A stretch of 5,226 nt of DNA, from contig PLZL01000115.1 in NCBI GenBank assembly GCA_003152145.1, forward strand, positions 1 to 5,226, in the 5' to 3' direction. Within the stretch, counting starts at the first letter, position 1; every line of letters begins with the position of its first letter. The DNA is from Limisphaerales bacterium. GTDB taxonomy: Bacteria > Verrucomicrobiota > Verrucomicrobiae > Limisphaerales > UBA11358. Below the pieces are notes generated by a model. It saw nothing but the letters and a program-made list of their open reading frames with translations. It had not been told where the DNA came from and did not search any database. Positions 1-5,226 of the stretch are shown here, in pieces. Made by a program: the position numbers and the translations under genes.

Positions 1-2
1 TT

Positions 3-800
3 GGCGAGCCGCAAAGTTTGCATCATCTGTTCAAGGTCGCGTGCGGCCTCGACTCAATGGTGCTTGGCGAGACGGAAATCCTCGGCCAGCTCAAGACGGC
101 CTACGACCTTGCGCTCAAGCACGGCCACACCGGCGCGCGGCTGAACAAGGCGTTCCAGCGCGCGTTCCATGTGGCCAAGCACGTCCGCACCCACACGAAC
201 ATCCAGCGCGGCAGCGTGTCCGTGTCCTCGGTCGCGGTCGAGCTGGCGGAAAAGATCTTCAATTCGCTCGGCGACCGCGAAGTGCTTGTCATCGGCGCGG
301 GCGACACGAGCGAGAAGACCGCGCGCGCTTTGCTTTCGCGCGGCGCGCGCAGCATCATTGTGGCGAACCGTTCGTTCGACCGCGCGCAGGCTTTGGCCGG
401 CGAACTGGGCGGGCGCGCCGTGCCATTCGACGATTGGGCAGGTGAGTTTGAGAAAATTGACATCGTCATCAGCAGCACGTCCGCGCCGCATCACATCCTC
501 GACCGCGTGAAGCTTGAGCCGCTGATGAAGGCGCGCCGGCAGCGTCCGTTGCTGTTGATTGACATCGCCGTGCCGCGCGACATTGACCCCGAAGTGAATC
601 TTCTGGAGAACGTCTATCTTTACAACGTGGACGACTTGCAGGGCATCGCCGACGACTACCTGAAACTGCGCCAGGAGGAAATCGCGCGGTGCGAGGCGAT
701 TATTGCGGAGAAAGTAAAGGCGCTCCTTGATTTAAAACATTTTCAACCACGGATGGACACAGATGGACACGGATATAAATCGCAGGCCGATCCGATATGA
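3..800 (+). CDS. hemA: Glutamyl-tRNA reductase, 3' part (5' end outside window)
   Basis: This enzyme reduces glutamyl-tRNA(Glu) with NADPH to glutamate-1-semialdehyde, the first committed step of C5-pathway tetrapyrrole synthesis in the cytoplasm. The frame is open from the window edge. The first visible codons (GEPQSLHHLFKVACGLDSMV) match the end of the catalytic domain; the second His of HHL aligns with E. coli His99. The family signature SMVLGETEILGQ follows, then the NADPH-binding Rossmann domain (VLVIGAGDTSEKTARALL, then IIVANRSFDRAQAL), DIVISSTSAP, LLLIDIAVPRDIDPEV and YLYNVDDLQ. About 91 N-terminal residues, including the catalytic-Cys STCNR region, lie outside the window. The protein ends soon after the linker helix (QEEIARCEAIIAEKVKALLD), so the roughly 100-residue dimerisation domain of E. 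coli-type enzymes is absent. The last 19 residues, from Phe at 741, are encoded by an inverted repeat. The family call is secure. Whether the short end is normal for the lineage or a truncation is open. Confidence 0.95.
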   Translation, partial: GEPQSLHHLFKVACGLDSMVLGETEILGQLKTAYDLALKHGHTGARLNKAFQRAFHVAKHVRTHTNIQRGSVSVSSVAVELAEKIFNSLGDREVLVIGAGDTSEKTARALLSRGARSIIVANRSFDRAQALAGELGGRAVPFDDWAGEFEKIDIVISSTSAPHHILDRVKLEPLMKARRQRPLLLIDIAVPRDIDPEVNLLENVYLYNVDDLQGIADDYLKLRQEEIARCEAIIAEKVKALLDLKHFQPRMDTDGHGYKSQADPI

Positions 801-859
801 GAACCAGCGATTAAGTTTTCTTTTCATCCGTGTTAATCCGTGTTCATCTGTGGTTGAAA
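741..859. repeat. Imperfect inverted repeat, 34-bp arms, spanning the hemA 3' end and hemC leader
   Basis: The left arm is 741-774 (starts TTTCAACCACGGATGG) and the right arm is 826-859 (ends CATCTGTGGTTGAAA). Reading the right arm as its reverse complement, 29 of 34 positions match. Mismatched pairs are 751/849, 756/844, 761/839, 765/835 and 766/834. In + strand RNA three of these five are G-U wobbles, so the transcript could form a long hairpin. Each arm is built of roughly 10-bp tandem units (GGATGGACAC, AGATGGACAC, GGAT; on the other side ATCCGTGTTA, ATCCGTGTTC, ATCTGTGG). The 51-base loop has a shorter inner pairing (AATCGC at 778-783 with GCGATT at 807-812). From memory, this motif is a dispersed non-coding repeat in Verrucomicrobiota and some other bacteria; that is recall, not a search. 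No transposase or target duplication is visible. It supplies the last 19 hemA codons and ends 3 bases before the hemC ATG. Confidence 0.88.
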
Positions 860-862
860 TAA

Positions 863-1891
863 ATGGCTTCAGAACGTCCAATCATCATCGCCACGCGCGG
901 CAGCGCGCTCGCGCTCGCGCAGGCCAACATGATTGCCGCGCATTGCCGCGCCGCGTTTCGCCGGCTGCGGTTCGAACTGAAAATCATCAAGACCACCGGC
1001 GACAAACTGCAAAAGGCCTCGATGGCCAAAGTGGAAGGCGGTTTGCCGAAGGGTCTCTTCACGAAGGAGCTGGAAGTCGCGCTGGTCAAGGGCCAGGCCG
1101 ACCTTGCCGTTCACAGCTTGAAGGATTTGCCGACGGATTTGCCCGCCGGGCTGGTTCTGGCCGCCACGCCCAAGCGCGCCGACGTGCGCGACGTGCTGAT
1201 TTACCGCTCGGCAGATTACATCGCCAATCCGGAAAATCATCTGAAAGAAGATTGGTCGCCGGGGCAAAGTGCGTTGCGCGGTTTCAAGCCGCACGCAAAG
1301 CTGAAAGATTTTCCGAAAAACGCGACCATTGCCACGAGCAGCACGCGGCGCAAGGAGCAATTGCTGGCGGCACGACCGGATTTGAACGTCGTCGAGATTC
1401 GCGGCAACGTTACCACGCGGATGCAGAAGGTGGGCGAGCGCGCCGAACTGGATGCGACCGTGCTGGCGCTTGCGGGCATCACGCGGCTGAATTTTGCCAT
1501 CAAGCCTGACGGCACGCTCACCGGTGACGCCGTGCCGGACGGCCTGCTGGCGACCGTGCTCGACCTCGATGTGATGCTGCCGTGCGTGGGGCAGGGTGCG
1601 ATTGGCATCGAGATTCGCGCAGACGACGAGCGCATCGCGAAAATCGTCGAGCGGCTGAATCATTTCAACACGTTCCAGGCCGTGACCGCCGAGCGCGCGT
1701 TTCTGCGCGGCATGGGCGGCGGCTGCCAGAGTCCGGTGGCGGCGTATGCCGAAATTGGCGGAGACAAAATTGTGTTGCGCGCCGTTTCGTTCCGCGATGG
1801 TCGCGACGGGATCGTGAAGCGCGGCGAAGCGAAACGGCCATTGTCTGAAGCGGCGATTTTGGGTGAAGAAATGGCAGCGCGGTTGAAATAA
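863..1891 (+). CDS. hemC: Porphobilinogen deaminase (hydroxymethylbilane synthase)
   Basis: This cytoplasmic enzyme condenses four porphobilinogen molecules into hydroxymethylbilane, using a covalently attached dipyrromethane cofactor. The 342-residue protein shows the whole family pattern: IIIATRGSALALAQ at 7-20; KGLFTKELEVAL at 63-74; AVHSLKDLP at 82-90, where Asp88 aligns with catalytic Asp84 of E. coli; ATSSTRRKEQL at 157-167; IRGNVTTRM at 179-187; CVGQGAIGIE at 241-250; and GGGCQSPVAAYAE, where Cys288 is the cofactor-attachment cysteine. Compared by eye with the 313-residue E. coli enzyme, it has about 25 extra residues at 113-153 and about 14 extra at 213-238, and a C-terminus about 10 residues shorter. 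The ATG at 863 is chosen because the conserved N-terminal strand begins a few residues later. No Shine-Dalgarno precedes it; the bases just upstream belong to the inverted repeat. It sits 62 bp after the hemA stop and is probably co-transcribed, consistent with a haem-pathway operon. Confidence 0.97.
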   Translation: MASERPIIIATRGSALALAQANMIAAHCRAAFRRLRFELKIIKTTGDKLQKASMAKVEGGLPKGLFTKELEVALVKGQADLAVHSLKDLPTDLPAGLVLAATPKRADVRDVLIYRSADYIANPENHLKEDWSPGQSALRGFKPHAKLKDFPKNATIATSSTRRKEQLLAARPDLNVVEIRGNVTTRMQKVGERAELDATVLALAGITRLNFAIKPDGTLTGDAVPDGLLATVLDLDVMLPCVGQGAIGIEIRADDERIAKIVERLNHFNTFQAVTAERAFLRGMGGGCQSPVAAYAEIGGDKIVLRAVSFRDGRDGIVKRGEAKRPLSEAAILGEEMAARLK

Positions 1892-1911
1892 GCGATCTGC
1901 AGAAAAAGCTT

Positions 1912-2313
1912 TTGGCGATTTTTGCGTTGTGCGGATTTTTAATCTTCCCGGCAATCTTGTTGCTTGTGTTCATGCATCACGATAGATCGGTGAGTGGAAG
2001 GCAAGAATGCATGCGCCGTGATCGCGCAAGTCTTTTAGCTGCGTTAAAAAATATCCAGTCCGGCGCCTCGATGTCCAACTACGATCGCAATTTTGACATA
2101 AACCGTAGTTGCCAGCCGTTTCTCGCCACGGGAATAAAAGTCAATATCGGAGGCACCAACTACCGATGCATTCTGGCCACAGACGAATATGTTTTGGAAA
2201 ATGGCTGGCTGGCCGTCACCACAAATAAAGTGTTCATTTGGCTGGATAAAAAGCGCGCTCCCAAAATCATCACGGATTCATACAAGGTTCCAGGGTGGTG
2301 GTGGGGATATTGA
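1912..2313 (+). CDS. Hypothetical small protein with N-terminal membrane segment
   Basis: I do not recognise the family. From the TTG at 1912 the product is 133 residues. Residues 2-21 form one strongly hydrophobic helix (AIFALCGFLIFPAILLLVF), likely a membrane anchor or uncleaved signal. The remainder is polar and slightly basic, with Cys33, Cys67 and Cys86, and ends in an aromatic tail (GWWWGY). The start is uncertain. No ATG or GTG lies in frame after the upstream stop at 1864; TTG 1912 keeps the hydrophobic helix, and CTG 1897 would add a short charged lead (DLQKK-like). ATG 1972 would give a soluble protein beginning MHHDRSVSG. No Shine-Dalgarno is clear. It begins 20 bp after hemC. Base composition is lower in GC than its neighbours: three 60-base rows (1921, 2041 and 2221) count 43, 45 and 40% G+C, against 77% for the hemC row at 1681. 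That suggests an acquired or fast-evolving orphan gene. It could also be non-functional. Confidence 0.6.
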   Translation: MAIFALCGFLIFPAILLLVFMHHDRSVSGRQECMRRDRASLLAALKNIQSGASMSNYDRNFDINRSCQPFLATGIKVNIGGTNYRCILATDEYVLENGWLAVTTNKVFIWLDKKRAPKIITDSYKVPGWWWGY

Positions 2314-2354
2314 AGCGTGATTTTCTTAAATTCATCCGCATTTCAGTTTGATCC

Positions 2355-2363
2355 TGTGGATAA
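2355..2363 (-). promoter_or_regulatory. Perfect DnaA-box match (possible DnaA binding site)
   Basis: TGTGGATAA is the exact reverse complement of the consensus DnaA box TTATCCACA. It lies in the non-coding spacer, 4 bases upstream of the candidate -35 element of yajC. A single box can bind DnaA and adjust transcription, but one 9-mer can also arise by chance. I noticed no cluster of further boxes that would suggest an origin. The sequence match is certain; the function is speculative. Confidence 0.3.
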
Positions 2364-2366
2364 CGC

Positions 2367-2394
2367 TTGCCAAATGCCGCCGCTGTCGTAGAGT
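2367..2394 (+). promoter_or_regulatory. Candidate sigma70-like promoter for yajC-secDF
   Basis: TTGCCA at 2367-2372 matches the -35 consensus TTGACA at 5 of 6 bases. TAGAGT at 2389-2394 matches the -10 consensus TATAAT at 4 of 6, after a 16-bp spacer. Transcription would begin around 2400, giving a short leader before the yajC ATG at 2415. The location, in the only sizeable spacer ahead of the Sec genes, supports the call. The weak -10 element keeps it tentative. Confidence 0.35.
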
Positions 2395-2414
2395 GTGCGG
2401 CCACTTTTCAGATT

Positions 2415-2795
2415 ATGCACTTGAATGTATTGAACGCATTTCTGGCGGACGCGACCGCCACACCGCCGGCGGCGGTGCCCGCCGGAACACCCGGCGCGCA
2501 GCCGACCCCGGCGCAATCCTTGTTCGGCAGCCCGCTCATTTTGATCGTGCTCATGATTGTCATGATGTATTTTATGATGATCCGTCCGCAGTCGCAGCAG
2601 CGTAAGCGGCTGGCGAAGCTGCTCGAAAGCCTGAAGTCGGGCGACAGGGTTGTCACCACCAGCGGCATCGTCGGCGTCGTCGTCACGGTGAAGGACAAGA
2701 CGGTTTCGCTCCGCTCATCGGACGCCAAGATGGAAGTGACCAAGTCCTCGGTGGCGGAAATCCTTGAACGCGGCGGCGACTCGTCCGCCTCCTGA
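2415..2795 (+). CDS. yajC: Sec translocon accessory subunit YajC
   Basis: YajC is a small inner-membrane protein that associates with SecDF and the SecYEG channel; it is usually dispensable and its exact role is unsettled. The 126-residue product has an Ala/Pro-rich N-terminal stretch at 11-35, one membrane helix at about 38-56 (SPLILIVLMIVMMYFMMI), and the family hallmark RPQSQQRKR right after it at 57-65. A cytoplasmic domain follows with the typical LKSGDRVVTTSGIVG (73-87) and a VTVKDKTVSLR strand, ending VAEILERG. E. coli YajC is about 110 residues; the excess is mostly the N-terminal extension. ATG 2415 is preferred over an in-frame TTG at 2367, because the TTG would add 16 non-conserved residues and overlaps the candidate -35 element. 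No Shine-Dalgarno is apparent. secDF follows after 6 bp, so the two are almost certainly one transcript. Confidence 0.95.
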   Translation: MHLNVLNAFLADATATPPAAVPAGTPGAQPTPAQSLFGSPLILIVLMIVMMYFMMIRPQSQQRKRLAKLLESLKSGDRVVTTSGIVGVVVTVKDKTVSLRSSDAKMEVTKSSVAEILERGGDSSAS

Positions 2796-2801
2796 CCGGC
2801 C

Positions 2802-5226
2802 ATGAAGCAAAACAACAATCTCTGGAAATTTCTTTTCGTCGTATTCATCATCTGCTGGTCGTTTTACCAGATGTATCCGCCGAAGTCGCGCGACCTGATG
2901 AAGGAGTTCGGATCGCGCGCGGAAAAACAGGACGCCGCGTTCACGAACATTCTGGCGCAGGCGGACGCGCTGCAAAAGGCGGGGACGAACAGCGAGTTCG
3001 CGAGTTTGCGCGCCGCCATCAGCACGAACAACATCCAGCCTTATTTCTCTTTCATCACCGCGTCGAATGAGACGGACCCGACGACGTTCATCCTGAACCG
3101 GCTGCAGCGCGACGCCTCCGGGAAAATCAAGCTCGGCCTCGATTTGCAGGGCGGCACGGCGTTCCTGGTTGAGATGGACACAAACACGCTGGCCGGCACG
3201 GGTGACACCAACGCCGTCGCTTCGTCACAAGAGGATACCGCAGGCGCGCTGTCGCAGGCGGTTGAGGTGCTGCGCAAACGCGTGGACCAGTTTGGCGTGG
3301 CCGAGCCGGTCATCCAGCCGATGGGCGGCAATCAGATTTTGATCCAGTTGCCCGGCTTGTCGGAGGCGGACAAGGACAGCGCGGCTACGAATATCCAGAA
3401 GGCCGCGTATCTCGAATTCCGGCTGGTGAAGGAAGACAGTCAGGAAATCATAGACAACAACGAACCAATTCCGCCGGGTTACGAGATGCTCAAGCATGTC
3501 GAGCCGCCACAGAACGGCAAGCCGTCGCTGCCCGAAATCGTCATCGTGAAGAAAAAAGCGGAGAACGGACTCAAGGGCGACATCGTTAAAAACGCGAGGA
3601 TGGGGCGCGGCAACCTGGGCGAACCGAATATTGAGTTCACGCTCACGGACGCCGCCGGAAAACGGTTCGGCGACGTCACGCGCAACAACATCGGACGGCG
3701 GCTGGCCATCGTTTTGGACGGCCAACTTTATTCCGCGCCGAACATCAACAGCGAGATTGACAACAACGGCGAAATCACGGGCCATTTCACGCCGGAAGAA
3801 GCGCAGAAACTGGCGGCCGTCCTCCAAAATCCGCTGCGCGCGCGGCTCAAGCCGGTTTATTCCTACGACGTGGACCCGACGCTGGGCAAGGACTCGATTC
3901 ACAGCGGCATCCGCGCGTCCGTCGCCGCCGTCATTTTGGTTTCGTTCTTCATGCTGATTTACTACCGGGTTGCCGGTCTCACAGCGAACATCGCGCTCGT
4001 TACGAACATCATCATTCTGCTGGGCGTCATGTGCTCGGTCGGCACAACGCTCACACTGCCGGGCATCGCGGGCGTGGTGCTCACCATCGGCATGGCGGTG
4101 GACGCAAACGTTCTGATTTACGAGCGCCTGCGCGAGGAGCTGGCCAAGGGCAAATCGCTCCGAGGAGCCATTGCCGCCGGTTACGCCCGCGCGTTCGGCA
4201 CGATTTTCGATTCGCACGTCACGACGCTCATTTCGTCCGTCATCTTGATTTTCATGGGCACGGGCGAAATCAAGGGCTTCGGCGTGACGTTGACCATTGG
4301 CGTGGCGGCGAGCTTGTTCACAGCGCTGGTCGTGACGCGGCTCATCTTCGACTTTTTGCTGGACCGGAACTGGCTGAAATCGCTCGGCATGTTCCATCTC
4401 ATTCGCGCCACGAACGTCAACTTCATGGGAATCGCCAAGCCGTTGTTCATCATCACCTGGGCGTTCGTCATCCTCTCGCTCGGCTACGGCTTCACGCGCG
4501 GGGAGAAGTTGTTCGGCGTTGACTTCCGTGGTGGAGACAGCACGACGTTCAGCTTTGTGCAAAAGCTGGACGTGGACAAAATCCGCGGCGCCATGACCGG
4601 CATCAATGAGACGGACGCCCAAATCCAATATCAGAAGGATGTGACTGGCGGCACGGAAACGCTGCGCGTGACCACCTCCATCGGTTCGGCGGACAAGGTG
4701 AAGCAGGCGCTGACTGGACAGTTTCCGGAGGCGCACTTCCAATGGCGCGGCAGCCAGCAGGTGGGCGCTTCCGTGGGCGCGGATGTCCGGAACTCGGCCA
4801 TCATCGCCTCGTTGCTGGCGCTCTTCGGCATTCTGGTTTATGTCGCGTTCCGCTACGAGTTTTCCTTCGCCGTCGGCGCCATCGTCGGGGTGGTTCACGA
4901 CGTGTTGCTGACCATCGGCTGCTATTGCATCGCCAACGGGGTTTCCGGTTCCGGACGCCAGTTCAACGCCACCGTCGTTGCAGCGGTGCTGACCATCATC
5001 GGCTTTTCCATTAACGACAAAGTAGTCATCTTCGACCGCATCCGCGAAGATTTGAAGCTCGGCATGCGCGGCACGTTCAAGGAGGTCATCAACGCGGCGC
5101 TGAACCAGACGTTGAGCCGCACCATCATCACCTCCGGCACGGTGTTTCTGGCCACCGGGTCGCTTTACATTTTCGGCGGCGGCGTCATCAACGATTTCGC
5201 GTTCACCTTCCTCATCGGCATCATCA
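2802..5226 (+). CDS. secDF: Protein translocase subunit SecDF (fused SecD-SecF), 3' end outside window
   Basis: SecDF uses the proton-motive force to pull preproteins out of the SecYEG channel on the periplasmic side. I translated the frame from ATG 2802 to the window edge and it is uninterrupted: 808 codons. SecD half: N-terminal membrane helix about 8-25; large P1 region about 30-370, with the LGLDLQGGTAFLVEM motif (Asp114) and RVDQFGVAEPVIQPMGG; then five membrane helices from about 372 to 518, including GMAVDANVLIYERLREE with Asp434. SecF half: membrane helix about 545-563, FGVDFRGGDS (Asp574), small periplasmic P4 domain about 565-662, then helices carrying SINDKVVIFDRIRED (Asp739) and TLSRTIITS (Arg773, Thr777). 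Asp434, Asp739, Arg773 and Thr777 correspond to Thermus SecDF Asp340, Asp637, Arg671 and Thr675; the 34- and 4-residue spacings of the last three match exactly. The window stops in the last helix, probably a few dozen codons short of the end. No Shine-Dalgarno is seen, so translational coupling to yajC is likely. Confidence 0.97.
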   Translation, partial: MKQNNNLWKFLFVVFIICWSFYQMYPPKSRDLMKEFGSRAEKQDAAFTNILAQADALQKAGTNSEFASLRAAISTNNIQPYFSFITASNETDPTTFILNRLQRDASGKIKLGLDLQGGTAFLVEMDTNTLAGTGDTNAVASSQEDTAGALSQAVEVLRKRVDQFGVAEPVIQPMGGNQILIQLPGLSEADKDSAATNIQKAAYLEFRLVKEDSQEIIDNNEPIPPGYEMLKHVEPPQNGKPSLPEIVIVKKKAENGLKGDIVKNARMGRGNLGEPNIEFTLTDAAGKRFGDVTRNNIGRRLAIVLDGQLYSAPNINSEIDNNGEITGHFTPEEAQKLAAVLQNPLRARLKPVYSYDVDPTLGKDSIHSGIRASVAAVILVSFFMLIYYRVAGLTANIALVTNIIILLGVMCSVGTTLTLPGIAGVVLTIGMAVDANVLIYERLREELAKGKSLRGAIAAGYARAFGTIFDSHVTTLISSVILIFMGTGEIKGFGVTLTIGVAASLFTALVVTRLIFDFLLDRNWLKSLGMFHLIRATNVNFMGIAKPLFIITWAFVILSLGYGFTRGEKLFGVDFRGGDSTTFSFVQKLDVDKIRGAMTGINETDAQIQYQKDVTGGTETLRVTTSIGSADKVKQALTGQFPEAHFQWRGSQQVGASVGADVRNSAIIASLLALFGILVYVAFRYEFSFAVGAIVGVVHDVLLTIGCYCIANGVSGSGRQFNATVVAAVLTIIGFSINDKVVIFDRIREDLKLGMRGTFKEVINAALNQTLSRTIITSGTVFLATGSLYIFGGGVINDFAFTFLIGII

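Noticed and set aside
763..1509. 248-codon + strand frame overlapping the repeat and hemC
   Set aside because: It is out of frame with hemC and its product is Arg/Ala/Gly-rich and featureless. Its ATG lies in the inverted repeat, so the opening is coincidental.
1904..1913. AAAAGCTTTT palindrome just after hemC
   Set aside because: It is a short AT-rich palindrome without a GC stem, not followed by a T-run of terminator type, and it overlaps the likely start of the next gene.
869..1954. 361-codon open frame on the minus strand opposite hemC
   Set aside because: It is a shadow of hemC: low-complexity Arg/Gln/His-rich translation, no recognisable motif, and the + strand frame carries every catalytic residue of the family.
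2328..2345. Possible degenerate second copy of the inverted repeat (TTCATCCG in the yajC upstream spacer)
   Set aside because: Only an 8-base identity with the right arm is seen and there is no matching left arm, which is too little to separate from chance.
2376..2403. Possible terminator hairpin in the spacer before yajC (GCCGC / GCGGC)
   Set aside because: The stem is only about 5 bp with a loop of more than 15 bases, and no true T-run follows. It also overlaps the candidate promoter, so I do not call it a terminator.
3225..4898. 557-codon open frame on the minus strand opposite secDF
   Set aside because: It lies wholly inside the confidently identified secDF. Its translation is dominated by Arg, His, Asp, Glu and Ala, as expected for the reverse reading of a GC-rich gene, and no domain is recognisable.

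Overview
The window carries five same-strand (+) protein-coding genes and one structured intergenic repeat. In order they are: the 3' part of hemA (glutamyl-tRNA reductase); a 119-bp imperfect inverted repeat; a complete hemC (porphobilinogen deaminase); a small, lower-GC orphan gene with an N-terminal membrane segment; a complete yajC; and a fused secDF that runs off the right edge. I see no rRNA, tRNA, CRISPR array, transposase or phage gene.

The likely source is a GC-rich member of the Verrucomicrobiota (Pedosphaera/Limisphaerales-like). This is inference. It rests on the 'CCACGGATGGACAC / ATCCGTGTTCATCTGTGG' repeat, which I recall as common between genes in that group, on the SecD-SecF fusion next to yajC, and on the absence of clear Shine-Dalgarno sequences. 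Sequence comparison would be needed to settle it.

Left region (1-1891) is tetrapyrrole synthesis. HemA makes glutamate-1-semialdehyde from glutamyl-tRNA, and HemC polymerises porphobilinogen into hydroxymethylbilane. The repeat sits exactly at their junction. One arm supplies the last 19 codons of hemA, the loop holds the hemA stop, and the other arm ends 3 bases before the hemC ATG. The HemA protein stops where the family's C-terminal dimerisation domain normally begins.

Middle region (1892-2414) holds a 133-codon gene of unknown function in DNA visibly poorer in GC than its neighbours, followed by about 100 bases of non-coding sequence. That spacer contains a perfect 9-bp DnaA-box match and a candidate sigma70-like promoter just ahead of yajC.

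Right region (2415-5226) is the Sec accessory module. YajC and the SecDF fusion are 6 bp apart and probably co-transcribed. SecDF pulls exported proteins across the inner membrane using the proton gradient, and YajC is its small membrane partner. The known proton-path residues of SecDF are present at the right spacing, so the protein looks functional.

Most of the window is ordinary housekeeping sequence, and I found no convincing undescribed multi-gene system. The points worth a second look are the repeat that has become the hemA 3' end and the hemC leader, the short HemA, and the orphan gene.
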